64,000 bases of DNA. It comes from Microvirga pudoricolor (GTDB taxonomy: Bacteria > Pseudomonadota > Alphaproteobacteria > Rhizobiales > Beijerinckiaceae). The stretch's first letter is position 1. Every line of letters starts with the position of its first letter. Below are positions 7,732 to 17,419 of this stretch, in pieces. Location of the stretch: the NCBI RefSeq assembly GCF_016892705.1, contig NZ_JAFEMB010000002.1, positions 248,001 through 312,000 of the forward strand, in the 5' to 3' direction. The notes under the pieces were generated by a model. That model did no database searches and had not been told where the DNA came from. It saw only the letters and a program-made list of their open reading frames with translations. Made by a program: the position numbers and the translations under genes.

Positions 7732-10659
7732 ATGTCCAGTGGCATGCCCCTCCTGGCCATCGTCATCCTTCCTTTCATTGGAAGCCTCATCGCCGCCATG
7801 CTCCGCCAAAATGCCCGTAACGGGGCCGTTTTCCTGGCGGGGGGCATCGCCCTTTCCTGCACGATCCTCACGGCCTTGCAGTATCCGGCGGTTCGCAACC
7901 GGGGCGTCCTGCGCATCGGCGTCGAGTGGATTCCGACCCTCGGCTTGGATTTTTCCATGAGGCTGGACGGGTTCACCTGGCTTTTCGCCGTACTCGTCAC
8001 GGGGATCGGCTGCCTGGTCGTGCTCTACGCGCGCTACTACATGTCGCCGGCGGACCCGGTTCCCAGGTTCTTCGCATTCCTGCTCGCGTTCATGGGCGCC
8101 ATGATGGGCATCGTGCTCTCGGGCAACCTCATCCAGTTGGTCTTCTTCTGGGAGTTGACCAGCCTGTTCTCGTTCCTCCTCATCGGCTACTGGCATCACA
8201 ACGCCAGCGCCCGGGATGGCGCCCGGATGGCTCTCACGGTCACGGCCACGGGCGGCCTGTGCCTGCTCGTCGGCGTCCTCCTGATCGGCCACATCGTGGG
8301 CAGCTACGATCTCGATCAGGTGCTGTCGTCCGGCGACCAGATCAGAAACAGCCCCCTCTACCTGCCCACGCTGATCCTCGTTCTGCTCGGGGCCCTGACG
8401 AAGAGCGCTCAGTTTCCCTTCCACTTCTGGCTGCCGCACGCCATGGCGGCTCCGACCCCCGTCTCCGCCTACCTCCACTCGGCCACCATGGTGAAGGCCG
8501 GCATTTTCCTCCTCATCCTGCTCTGGCCGGTGTTGTCGGGGACAGAAGCCTGGTTCTATATCGTGGTGTCGGCGGGCCTGTGCACCCTGCTCCTGGGAGC
8601 CTATGCGGCGATCTTCCAGCAGGACCTGAAAGGGCTCCTGGCCTATTCGACCATCAGCCATCTCGGCCTCATCACGCTCCTGCTCGGTCTCAGCAGCCCT
8701 CTCGCGGCCGTCGCGGCCATCTTCCACACCATGAACCACGCGACCTTCAAGGCGTCCCTGTTCATGGCGGCCGGCATCATCGACCACGAGACCGGAACGC
8801 GCGACATCAGGCGGTTGAGCGGTCTTTTCCGTTTCATGCCCATCACGGCCACCCTAGCGATGGTGGCTGCGGCCGCGATGGCCGGCGTGCCGCTGCTGAA
8901 CGGCTTCCTGTCGAAGGAAATGTTCTTCGCCGAGGCGGCCGCGTTCCACATCGACTCGCTTCTCGATCACTCCCTTCCCTATTTCGCCATGCTGGCCAGC
9001 GCCTTCAGCGTGGCCTACTCCCTGCGGTTCATCCACGGCGTCTTCTTCGGCCCCCCCGCCACGAACCTCCCGCGGACTCCGCATGAACCCCCGCACTGGA
9101 TGCGGTTCCCCATCGAGCTACTGGTCGCCGTATGCCTGCTCGTCGGTATCGTGCCGGCCATGACTATCAAGCCCTTCCTGTCGACAGCGGTTTACGCCGT
9201 TCTGGGGCCGAATACGCCCTATTACAGCCTCGCGATCTGGCACGGCTTCAACGAGCCCCTGCTCATGAGCGTGATCGCACTGGTGAGCGGCATCGTCCTC
9301 TACCTGCTGCTGCAGGGATACCTCGCCAAAGGCGTGGAGGGACCCCCGCTCGTGCGCAGGCTCAAGGGCCAGCGGATCTTCGAGCGTATCCTCGTCGAGG
9401 TGTCGTGGCGCTGGGCCCGCTCGCTGGAGCGGCTGTTCGGCACCTATCGGCTACAGCCCCAGCTCCGGCTCCTGGTGGCGTTCGCGGTGGTCGCGGCGCT
9501 CTGGCCGCTCTATCGATTCGGCCTGGCCATGGGGTCCCACCAGGGCACGGCTCTGGATCCCGCCTTCCTCCTGCTGTGGATCGTCGGCGGCCTTTGCGCC
9601 ATCGGCGCGGCCTACCAGGCCAAGTTCCACCGGCTCGCCGCCATGGTTCTGCTCGGCGGGGCCGGATTGATCACGTGCATTACGTTCGTCTGGTTTTCGG
9701 CGCCCGACCTCGCTATTACGCAGCTCCTGGTCGAGATCGTCACCACGGTGCTGATCCTCTTGGGCCTGCGCTGGCTTCCGAAACGGTTCGAGGGTGAAGG
9801 CGACGCTCTTTCGCTAGGCTCCAGGGTCCGCCGGGGACGCGACCTCATGCTGGCGGTTGCGGCGGGATCCGGCATGACGCTCATCGCCTATGCCGTGCTC
9901 ACGCGCCCTCTCCCGGACACGATATCCCGCTTCTTCGTCGAGAAGGCGTATTCCGAGGGCGGCGGCCGCAACATCGTCAACGTCATCCTGGTCGATTTCC
10001 GCGGCTTCGACACCTTCGGCGAGATCGTCGTGCTGGCCATCGTGGCGGTCACGGTCTTCTCCTTGCTGCGTCGCTTCCGGCCGGCTCCCGAGAGTGTCGA
10101 GGCTCCGGAACAGCAGAGAGAGCAGAACGCCCACGACAGCGCGAGCCCCGACCGGGCGGTCGGCGATACCCTGTCCGATTACATCACGATCCCGGGCATC
10201 ATCATGCAATGGCTCTTTCCGGCGATCGGGCTGGTCGCCATCTACCTCTTCCTGCGCGGGCACGATCTGCCGGGCGGAGGCTTCGCAGGCGGCGTCACCA
10301 TGTCGATCGCCCTCATCCTGCAGTACATGGCCGGTGGTACACGCTGGGTCGAGGCGCGGCTGCGCGTGCTTCCGATCCGATGGATGGGCCTCGGGATGCT
10401 TTGCGCGGCGGCGACCGGGATGGGATCCTGGCTCTTCGGCTACCCGTTCCTGACATCCTTCTTCCAGTATCTGACGGTCCCGGGGATCGGAAAGGTGCCG
10501 GCCGCCTCAGCCCTCCTGTTCGATCTCGGCATCTTCGCGGTCGTCGTCGGCGCGACCGTGCTCATCCTGATCGCCCTGGCGCACCAATCCGTCAGGGCGC
10601 CGCGGATCGCCCGTCCGCCCTTGCCGGCCGCAACCGACATGATGAAGGAGGATGTGTGA
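7732..10659 (+). CDS. mrpA: Mrp/Pha cation:proton antiporter subunit A fused to B
   Basis: 975 residues starting MSSGMPLLAIVILPF. The frame extends further upstream, but the ATG at 7732 preceded by GGAAGGAGA begins the first membrane helix. Roughly residues 1-700 are the NuoL/ND5-like proton-channel domain (FFWELTSLFSFLLIGYWHHN, KSAQFPFHFWLPHAM, PVSAYLHSATMVKAG, LLAYSTISHLG), followed by the MrpA C-terminal helices. The last ~160 residues (IPGIIMQWLFPAIGLVAIYLF, GHDLPGGGFAGG) are a complete MnhB/MrpB domain, so A and B are one polypeptide, as in rhizobial PhaAB. The complex exchanges Na+ or K+ for protons and supports growth at alkaline pH. It overlaps mrpC by one base (TGATG). Confidence 0.95.
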   Translation: MSSGMPLLAIVILPFIGSLIAAMLRQNARNGAVFLAGGIALSCTILTALQYPAVRNRGVLRIGVEWIPTLGLDFSMRLDGFTWLFAVLVTGIGCLVVLYARYYMSPADPVPRFFAFLLAFMGAMMGIVLSGNLIQLVFFWELTSLFSFLLIGYWHHNASARDGARMALTVTATGGLCLLVGVLLIGHIVGSYDLDQVLSSGDQIRNSPLYLPTLILVLLGALTKSAQFPFHFWLPHAMAAPTPVSAYLHSATMVKAGIFLLILLWPVLSGTEAWFYIVVSAGLCTLLLGAYAAIFQQDLKGLLAYSTISHLGLITLLLGLSSPLAAVAAIFHTMNHATFKASLFMAAGIIDHETGTRDIRRLSGLFRFMPITATLAMVAAAAMAGVPLLNGFLSKEMFFAEAAAFHIDSLLDHSLPYFAMLASAFSVAYSLRFIHGVFFGPPATNLPRTPHEPPHWMRFPIELLVAVCLLVGIVPAMTIKPFLSTAVYAVLGPNTPYYSLAIWHGFNEPLLMSVIALVSGIVLYLLLQGYLAKGVEGPPLVRRLKGQRIFERILVEVSWRWARSLERLFGTYRLQPQLRLLVAFAVVAALWPLYRFGLAMGSHQGTALDPAFLLLWIVGGLCAIGAAYQAKFHRLAAMVLLGGAGLITCITFVWFSAPDLAITQLLVEIVTTVLILLGLRWLPKRFEGEGDALSLGSRVRRGRDLMLAVAAGSGMTLIAYAVLTRPLPDTISRFFVEKAYSEGGGRNIVNVILVDFRGFDTFGEIVVLAIVAVTVFSLLRRFRPAPESVEAPEQQREQNAHDSASPDRAVGDTLSDYITIPGIIMQWLFPAIGLVAIYLFLRGHDLPGGGFAGGVTMSIALILQYMAGGTRWVEARLRVLPIRWMGLGMLCAAATGMGSWLFGYPFLTSFFQYLTVPGIGKVPAASALLFDLGIFAVVVGATVLILIALAHQSVRAPRIARPPLPAATDMMKEDV

Positions 10660-11000
10660 TGGAACTCATCCTCGCACTCGCCATCGGCGTCCTGACCGGA
10701 TCGGGGGTCTGGCTGCTCCTGCGCCCACGCACCTTCCAGGTAATCATCGGCCTGTCCCTCCTGTCCTATGCCGTGAACCTGTTCATCTTCGGCATGGGCC
10801 GGCTCCGGGTCGGGGCGGCGCCAGTCCTCGAAAATCCGGACGCCGTCGATCCCTCGCTCTATGCCGATCCGCTGCCGCAAGCACTCGTCTTGACCGCCAT
10901 CGTCATCAGCTTCGCCATGACGGCCCTGTTCCTGGTGGTCATGCTCGCCTCGCGCGGCCTGTCCGGAACGGACCACGTCGACGGACGGGAGGAGTCGTGA
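10659..11000 (+). CDS. mrpC: Mrp antiporter subunit C (NuoK-like)
   Basis: 113 residues with three hydrophobic helices (ILALAIGVLTGSGVWLLL; VIIGLSLLSYAVNLFIFGMG; LPQALVLTAIVISFAMTALFLVVMLA). The ATG overlaps the mrpA stop (TGATG) and is preceded by AAGGAGG inside mrpA. The family resembles NuoK of complex I; the segments DPLPQALVLTAIVISFA and LSYAVNLFIF are its conserved membrane motifs. It works as a small subunit in the hetero-oligomeric inner-membrane antiporter. Its stop overlaps the mrpD start by one base, so the order A/B-C-D is translationally coupled. Confidence 0.93.
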   Translation: MELILALAIGVLTGSGVWLLLRPRTFQVIIGLSLLSYAVNLFIFGMGRLRVGAAPVLENPDAVDPSLYADPLPQALVLTAIVISFAMTALFLVVMLASRGLSGTDHVDGREES

Positions 11001-12619
11001 TGCCAAGCCTCCTGGATCACCTGATCATCATCCCGATCGTGCTGCCGCTGATGGCCGGAGCCGCGATGCTGCTCATGGCGGAGCGAAGCCGCAGGCTCAA
11101 GGCCGGAATCGGTATTGCATCGGTCGTTTGCCTGCTGGTCGTCTCCATCCTCCTGCTCCTGCAAGTGGACACGATGCCCGCCGGATCCAGCGTACGGACC
11201 TACCGCCTGGGCGACTGGCCGGCTCCCTTCGGAATCGTGCTCGTGCTGGACCGGCTCTCCGCTCTGATGCTGGTGCTCGCGAGCGTGCTCGGCCTTGCGT
11301 CGCTGCTCTATTCCCTCGCGCGCTGGCACCGGGCCGGCCCCCGCTTTCACACCATCTTCCAGCTTCAGCTCATGGGGTTGAACGGCGCATTTCTGACAGG
11401 CGACCTCTTCAATCTCTTCGTGTTCTTCGAGATTCTGCTCGCGGCTTCCTATGCTCTCGTCCTGCACGGAGATGGAAGCGCCCGGGTCAAGGCCGGACTC
11501 GCTTATATCGCGATCAATCTCACGGCCTCGCTGCTGTTCCTGATCGGCGTCAGCTTGGCCTACGGCGTGACGGGGACGCTCAACATGGCGGATCTCGCCA
11601 GCCGGATCCCAACGCTTTCGCCCGACGATGCGGGACTTCTGGCGGCCGCCGCCGCCATCCTGGGAACCGCTTTCCTCATGAAGGCCGGAATGTGGCCGCT
11701 CAACTTCTGGCTTCCCACCACTTATGCGGCCGCTTCCGCCCCTGCCGCCGCCCTCTTCGCCATCATGAGCAAGGTGGGAATCTATGTCGTCCTGCGATTG
11801 TGGCTGCTGATGTTCGATACGGATGCCGGCCCGCTGGCGGGGTTTGGAGCCAACGGGCTTCTGATTGGGGGAATGCTCACGATCGCCTTCGGGACCGTTG
11901 GGGTGCTGGCTTCGCAATCCCTGCCGCGGCTCGCCGGATGCAGCGTTCTGGTCTCTTCCGGAACCCTGATCGCGGCCATCGGCACAGGCAACGGAGCGGT
12001 CATCGGCTCGGCATTGTTCTACCTCGTCAGCTCCACCTTGGGCATCGCGGCCTTCTTTCTGCTGGTCGAGCTGGTCCAGCGGTTGCGGGATCCCGGGGCC
12101 GACGTCCTCTCGGTCACGATGGAAGCCTACGGGGAAACCGACGACGACCTTGAGGCGGAGGTGGGGGTGGCCATCCCAGCGACGGTGGCCATCCTGGGCG
12201 GCAGCTTCGTGGCTTGCGCCTTGCTGCTGGCGGGGCTACCGCCTCTGTCAGGATTTCTCGCGAAGTTCGGCATGATGGCGGCCATGCTGAAAACGGACGG
12301 AAACGGCGTCTCGGCGTCGAGTTGGACGCTGATCGCCCTTCTCACGATCTCTGGACTGGCGACCCTGATCGCCATGACACGGAGCGGCATCACATCGTTC
12401 TGGGCGCGCATGGACGATAGCGTTCCGAGGGTACGGGTCATCGAGATGGCTCCGGTCCTGGGGCTGCTGCTGCTGTGTCTCGGCCTGACGGTCGCGGGCG
12501 GTCCGGCCATGCGATACATGGAAGCGACGACGCAATCGCTGCGGGCCTCGCAGGAATACGTCGGCGGCGTGCTTTCGGGTCACCCGTCCGGGACGGGTCC
12601 CGGGGAGAATGCCCGATGA
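11000..12619 (+). CDS. mrpD: Mrp antiporter subunit D (NuoM/N-like)
   Basis: 539 residues, about 14 membrane helices. It carries the proton-translocating antiporter fold shared with NuoM/NuoN: FFEILLAASYALVLHG with its membrane glutamate, AFLMKAGMWPLNFWLPTTYA with the key lysine, and APAAALFAIMSKVGIYVVLR. The start is the ATG overlapping the mrpC stop, preceded by GGGAGGAG. The last residues overlap the mrpE start by four bases (ATGA). MrpA and MrpD together form the ion and proton paths of the complex. Nothing looks truncated compared with the usual ~500 residues of the family; the C-terminus is slightly extended and hydrophilic. Confidence 0.94.
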   Translation: MPSLLDHLIIIPIVLPLMAGAAMLLMAERSRRLKAGIGIASVVCLLVVSILLLLQVDTMPAGSSVRTYRLGDWPAPFGIVLVLDRLSALMLVLASVLGLASLLYSLARWHRAGPRFHTIFQLQLMGLNGAFLTGDLFNLFVFFEILLAASYALVLHGDGSARVKAGLAYIAINLTASLLFLIGVSLAYGVTGTLNMADLASRIPTLSPDDAGLLAAAAAILGTAFLMKAGMWPLNFWLPTTYAAASAPAAALFAIMSKVGIYVVLRLWLLMFDTDAGPLAGFGANGLLIGGMLTIAFGTVGVLASQSLPRLAGCSVLVSSGTLIAAIGTGNGAVIGSALFYLVSSTLGIAAFFLLVELVQRLRDPGADVLSVTMEAYGETDDDLEAEVGVAIPATVAILGGSFVACALLLAGLPPLSGFLAKFGMMAAMLKTDGNGVSASSWTLIALLTISGLATLIAMTRSGITSFWARMDDSVPRVRVIEMAPVLGLLLLCLGLTVAGGPAMRYMEATTQSLRASQEYVGGVLSGHPSGTGPGENAR

Positions 12620-13104
12620 GCTGGCTTCTGCCCTATCCCCTCCTGACGGCCGCCTTGCTGGCCCTTTGGCTCTTGCTGAACCAGAGCGTTTCGCCCGGGC
12701 AGATCATCCTCGGGTCCGTCCTGGCGATCCTCGCCGCGTGGATGATGGCAGCTCTCAGACCGCAGAAGCCCCGCATCCGCCGGCCCGTCGCGGTGTTCCG
12801 CCTTGCCGGCATCGTCCTGGTGGATATCGTGCGCTCCAACCTGGCGGTGGGCACCATCATCCTGAGTGCGCGCAAACCGGGCTTGAATGCGGGCTTCATG
12901 ACCATACCGCTCGACATGAAAAGCCCTCAGGGACTGGCGGTCCTGTCCATCATCATCACATCGACCCCCGGCACGATCTGGCTCAACTACGATGCGGCGA
13001 AGGGAACCTTGCTTCTCCACGTCCTGGATCTGGTGGACGAGACGGTTTGGATACGGACGATCAAGGGCCGGTATGAACGTCTGCTGATGGAGATCTTCGA
13101 ATGA
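12616..13104 (+). CDS. mrpE: Mrp antiporter subunit E
   Basis: 162 residues, starting at the ATG that overlaps the mrpD stop. Two hydrophobic helices occupy the first ~50 residues (LPYPLLTAALLALWLLLNQ; GQIILGSVLAILAAWMMAAL), followed by a soluble domain with the MnhE signature (VDIVRSNLAVGTIIL, PGLNAGFMTIPLDMKSPQGL, SIIITSTPGTIWLNYD, LLLHVLDLVDE). MrpE is required for assembly or activity of the complex but does not itself form the ion path. It overlaps mrpF by four bases. Confidence 0.93.
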   Translation: MSWLLPYPLLTAALLALWLLLNQSVSPGQIILGSVLAILAAWMMAALRPQKPRIRRPVAVFRLAGIVLVDIVRSNLAVGTIILSARKPGLNAGFMTIPLDMKSPQGLAVLSIIITSTPGTIWLNYDAAKGTLLLHVLDLVDETVWIRTIKGRYERLLMEIFE

Positions 13105-13382
13105 GCGAATTCCTTCTGACGTGGTCCCTCGTTCTCGCTCAGATCCTGCTGGGCCTTGCCATGTGCTGCGCCACGTTCCGCCTCGTGACGGGCCCGCGCG
13201 CGCAGGACCGAATCCTTGGGCTGGACACGCTTTATGTAAACGCGATGCTCATGGTGGTGACGTTCGGTATCCGATCCGGCAGCAGCCTGTACTTCGAGGC
13301 TGCCTTGGTGATCAGCCTCCTGGGCTTTGTCGCGACCGTGGCTCTCGCCAAGTTTCTCATGCGCGGCGAGGTCATCGAATGA
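13101..13382 (+). CDS. mrpF: Mrp antiporter subunit F
   Basis: 93 residues with three membrane helices and the MnhF pattern FRLVTGPRAQDRILGLDTLYVNAM, where the charged Asp-Arg pair sits between helices 1 and 2. Its start overlaps the mrpE stop and its own stop overlaps the mrpG start (ATGA). It is a small structural subunit of the antiporter, of the usual length for the family. Confidence 0.92.
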   Translation: MSEFLLTWSLVLAQILLGLAMCCATFRLVTGPRAQDRILGLDTLYVNAMLMVVTFGIRSGSSLYFEAALVISLLGFVATVALAKFLMRGEVIE

Positions 13383-13792
13383 CACTCGCACACGACTTTC
13401 CCGTCTGGGCCGCGATCCTTGTCGCATTCTTCGTGCTGGGCGGATCGGCCATTACCCTGGTCGGATCGCTTGGGCTTCTGCGCCTTGGCACCTTCTACGC
13501 CCGCACCCACGCGCCGACGCTCGGGGCAACGATGGGCATGGGAACCATCTTGTGCGGGTCCGCTCTCTACTTCAGCGTGCTGGAGACGCGGCCCGTCGTG
13601 CACGAAGTCCTGATCGCGGTCTTCATCACGCTCACGACGCCCGTGACCCTGATGCTGCTTGCCCGAGCGGCTTTGTACCGTGACCGCGCGGAGGGCAGCC
13701 CCGATGTTCCTGCGGCGGAGAGGATGGAGGAGGCTCCTCAGAGGCCCGAGAGCGCTGAGAACAGATCCGAACACGAGGAGCCGGCACGGTAG
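13379..13792 (+). CDS. mrpG: Mrp antiporter subunit G
   Basis: 137 residues. Three hydrophobic helices contain the MnhG signature (FVLGGSAITLVGSLGLLRLG, FYARTHAPTLGATMGMG, LIAVFITLTTPVTLMLLARAAL). The last ~30 residues are a charged cytoplasmic tail (ERMEEAPQRPESAENRSEHEE) that is longer than in compact homologues. The last 55 bases, coding for this tail, overlap the 3' end of the convergent sulfoquinovosidase gene, so two operons collide here without a spacer. This is the last gene of the Mrp operon; no clear terminator follows it. Confidence 0.92.
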   Translation: MTLAHDFPVWAAILVAFFVLGGSAITLVGSLGLLRLGTFYARTHAPTLGATMGMGTILCGSALYFSVLETRPVVHEVLIAVFITLTTPVTLMLLARAALYRDRAEGSPDVPAAERMEEAPQRPESAENRSEHEEPAR

Positions 13793-15741
13793 AAGACCGG
13801 CGGCTGGCCCAAGGGCGCATCGACCGTGACGTCTTGTCCGCCCGTGAACCTGCGCCCGGACCATGGATGCACCCAGTCGGCTCCGCCGGGCAGGTAGACG
13901 CTCCATTGGCTCGCGCCTGCCTGCGAAACGGGCGCCACGAGCAGGTCTGGCCCATACAGATAGGCGTCCTGGATCGTGTAGGTGCGCGGATCGTCCTCGA
14001 AATGAAGGAAGAGCGGGCGTTGCGCGGGCACGCCTCGCGCCGATGCCTCGGCTACCAGGGATTTCAGGTAAGGCGCCAGATGAACGTAGATGCGGGTCAT
14101 CCGGGCAAAGTGGGCCAGAACCTCCTCATCCTGGTCGATTTGCAGGTTATCGCGGGGACGGTTGCCCTCATGGGTTCGCATCACCGGCGTGAAGGCAGCC
14201 ATCTCGGCCCACCGCATGCACAGTTCCGCGGTTCTCACATTGCCGAACAGGCTGGTGTAACCGCCGATGTCGGAATGGTGATAGGCGTTCCCGAGGAGAC
14301 CTGACGACAGGGCGCCGGAGATGACGGTCACGAGTCCGTCGTGGCGGCTGAAATCGACGGACTGATCGCCTCCCCACAGCAAGGGACAGTACTTCTGGAC
14401 GCCCGTGTAGCCCGCGCGCATGAAGAACAGCGCCTCGCCGGTCTGTCCACGGCTTGCGACCGCACGGGCATTCACCTCAGCCCAGAGCGTCGGCCACGCA
14501 TTGTGCATCAGGCAGGCGTCGACCCCATTGGCAAGCTTCACGTCGATGGGCAGGTACTCCCCGAAATCGGCCATCCACCCGGATAGCCCGTAATCGAGCA
14601 TGTTCCGGCCGATCACCCGATCGGCGAACCAGGCGGCGGCGTCCGGATTCGTAAAATCGATGACGCCGCAATCGAACTCGCCGAAATCGACGAGGGCCGT
14701 CTTCCCGCCGCCATCCGTGGCGAAATAGCCGGCGGCCTCCGCTTCGGGAAACAGTGAACCATCGACGGCCAGGTAGGGATTGACGTAGCCCAGGAAGCGG
14801 ATGCCCCGCTCCCGCAGTTGCGCGATCCTTTGGGGCAGGTCCGGGTAGCGCTCCTCGTTGGCCCTCCAATCCCAGAACAGGCGCGCCCCGAAAGACGTGT
14901 GGCGCAATCCCACCCAATCCTCGCACCAGAGGCCTGAGACCTTCGCCCCCGCCCTGACGATGGCGTCGAGCCTCTCGAAGGAACGGGCACCGTCCTTCAG
15001 GCCGACGATGGCACCGTCGTAGACCCATTCGGGCAGGGGCGGCTGCCGGCCGAAGCGGGCGGACAGGGCCTCCACGAGGTCGATGAATGTCGGTCGCGCC
15101 GTCAATTCGATCCGATCCGGAACCGCCCAGGTTTCGATCTCGTGGAAGCTTTCGCGCCGAAAATCGAGCACTGAGTAGGCGGTGGTCTCCACATGCAAGG
15201 CGTAACGCCGGGAAGAAAGGTAGGTCGGCTGCGGGTAGTTGGTGTTCCAGTAGTCGCCGCCCGACTTGCCGGTCACGTCGGCCTTGAACGTGATCTCGGT
15301 CGACTTGTCGCGGCCGACGCCGGGTTCCGAGGTCCAGATCGGGAACCGGCGTCGGCGCAGGTCGAAATACGACATCTGCTCGCCACCGCCCCAGATGTGT
15401 TCGTCCGCTTCGGCCGCGACCCGCAACCAGACGCGATTGATCGAGGAATCCTGCGACGAGAAGGCGATGACGGCGTCCGCGCCCTGCCCTGTCACGGTGA
15501 GGATCAGGCGGGCAGGCTCTCCGGCCGATGACGAAAATGCGATGTCCTGTCCCGAGACGGCGGTGTGGCGCAGGGGGGTCCGCTCCACGACATAGTCCTC
15601 GATGTCGAAATTGCCGCGGTACATGTCCATCCGTTCCTCGCCCCGTCCGACGAAAAGGCACGGAGCATCGTGCCGGTGCCGAAGGATGGGCCTGTTGTCG
15701 AGGATGAGATCGAAGCCGTTGGGAACTGGGTGGAGGTGCAT
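13738..15741 (-). CDS. yihQ: Sulfoquinovosidase, GH31 (KERW type)
   Basis: 667 residues. It releases sulfoquinovose from alpha-sulfoquinovosides such as SQ-glycerol. The (beta/alpha)8 domain carries the nucleophile D392 in GWMADFGEYLP and the acid/base D459 in WGGDQSVD. Positions that recognise the sulfonate in E. coli YihQ (Q262, Q288, R301, W304, Y508) correspond here to K249, E274, R287, W290 and Y495 (HHSDIGGYTSLF). This is the K-E-R-W variant described for the Agrobacterium enzyme rather than the enteric Q-Q-R-W. Long stretches match YihQ (EALFFMRAGYTG, MRTHEGNRP, DLLVAPV). It has no signal peptide and is therefore cytoplasmic, so the intact glycoside must be imported first. It is the last gene of the operon, 7 bases after the dehydrogenase. 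The residue correspondences come from remembered homologue sequences, not a computed alignment. Confidence 0.9.
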   Translation of the reverse strand: MHLHPVPNGFDLILDNRPILRHRHDAPCLFVGRGEERMDMYRGNFDIEDYVVERTPLRHTAVSGQDIAFSSSAGEPARLILTVTGQGADAVIAFSSQDSSINRVWLRVAAEADEHIWGGGEQMSYFDLRRRRFPIWTSEPGVGRDKSTEITFKADVTGKSGGDYWNTNYPQPTYLSSRRYALHVETTAYSVLDFRRESFHEIETWAVPDRIELTARPTFIDLVEALSARFGRQPPLPEWVYDGAIVGLKDGARSFERLDAIVRAGAKVSGLWCEDWVGLRHTSFGARLFWDWRANEERYPDLPQRIAQLRERGIRFLGYVNPYLAVDGSLFPEAEAAGYFATDGGGKTALVDFGEFDCGVIDFTNPDAAAWFADRVIGRNMLDYGLSGWMADFGEYLPIDVKLANGVDACLMHNAWPTLWAEVNARAVASRGQTGEALFFMRAGYTGVQKYCPLLWGGDQSVDFSRHDGLVTVISGALSSGLLGNAYHHSDIGGYTSLFGNVRTAELCMRWAEMAAFTPVMRTHEGNRPRDNLQIDQDEEVLAHFARMTRIYVHLAPYLKSLVAEASARGVPAQRPLFLHFEDDPRTYTIQDAYLYGPDLLVAPVSQAGASQWSVYLPGGADWVHPWSGRRFTGGQDVTVDAPLGQPPVFYRAGSSCSDLFSALSGL

Positions 15742-15748
15742 GGGGCGC

Positions 15749-16525
<777 letters not shown>

Positions 16526-17419
16526 CTAGACAGTGGGATCGAAGGAGTTTTCAGGAAGGCCGGGCACATCCACGGGCATCGAGAACAGGCTGCCCGAATG
16601 CGGAAGGCGCGCCAGCTCCTCCGCTGAACGGCCCGTCCGAGCCGACGTGACATAGAGTGTCTTGAGATCGGGGCCGCCGAACGCCACCATGGTGGGACAA
16701 CGGGCCGGCACCGGGTGCTCCGCCAGCAACTCGCCAGCCGGGCTATACCGCTGGATGCGGCCGCCATCGAAAAGGGCGGTCCAGTAGCAGCCCTGCGCGT
16801 CGACCGCCGCACCGTCCGGGCGGCCTCGGTCCGTCTCGGTCGGTTGCAGGCGGACGAAGATCTGCTTGCCCGTCGCGTCCCCGGTCGCCGGATCGTAGGC
16901 GTAGCGCCAGACCGTGAAGGTGGGGGTGTCTGCGTGATAGAGCGTGCGGGCATCCGGCGAGAACGCGACGCCGTTCGATGTCAACAGACTGCCCGCCATC
17001 ACCGCAAGTCCTCTGCGGTCGTAGCGGTACAGATGGGCCTTGCCGCCATCTTTAGGCTCGTCGATGGTGCCGGCGAAGAAGCGGCCCACAGGATCCACAC
17101 GCCCGTCATTGAAGCGGCTCGTCTGCTGATCCTCCGGGTTCTCCGAGAGCATCGTTTCGCGCCGCCCCTGCGGATCCAGCGTCCAGAGGCCGGACCGGAA
17201 GCCGGCGATGAAGCCGCCACCCTTTCGGAACCCGATGCAGCCGATATCCTCCGGCATGGGAACCACGGTGTGCGCGCCCGTGCCGGGGCTGAATTTGTGG
17301 AGCGCCCTGCCCTTGATGTCGACGAAGAAGAGCGCCTGCTCGTCGACGGACCAGATCGGGCATTCGCCGAGCTCGGCTCGGACGTCGAGGGCCAGGGAGA
17401 GCGCCATGGCCGTGCTCAA
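16526..17419 (-). CDS. SMP-30 family lactonase, probable sulfogluconolactonase
   Basis: 297 residues, a six-bladed propeller of the SMP-30/gluconolactonase/LRE family. The expected divalent-metal ligands are visible: the glutamate of LGECPIW (E19), the asparagine of SRFNDGRVDP, the asparagine of TSNGVAFSPD and the aspartate of RGRPDGAAVD. It should hydrolyse the sugar-acid lactone made by the adjacent dehydrogenase, giving 6-deoxy-6-sulfogluconate in this context. It overlaps the aldolase gene upstream by four bases (ATGA), so the two are translationally coupled. Other sugar lactones are possible substrates for the family. Confidence 0.82.
   Translation of the reverse strand: MSTAMALSLALDVRAELGECPIWSVDEQALFFVDIKGRALHKFSPGTGAHTVVPMPEDIGCIGFRKGGGFIAGFRSGLWTLDPQGRRETMLSENPEDQQTSRFNDGRVDPVGRFFAGTIDEPKDGGKAHLYRYDRRGLAVMAGSLLTSNGVAFSPDARTLYHADTPTFTVWRYAYDPATGDATGKQIFVRLQPTETDRGRPDGAAVDAQGCYWTALFDGGRIQRYSPAGELLAEHPVPARCPTMVAFGGPDLKTLYVTSARTGRSAEELARLPHSGSLFSMPVDVPGLPENSFDPTV

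Noticed and set aside
7726..8787. Reverse ORF of 353 residues opposite mrpA
   Set aside because: Asp/Glu/Arg/Gln-rich antisense shadow of hydrophobic membrane-protein codons.
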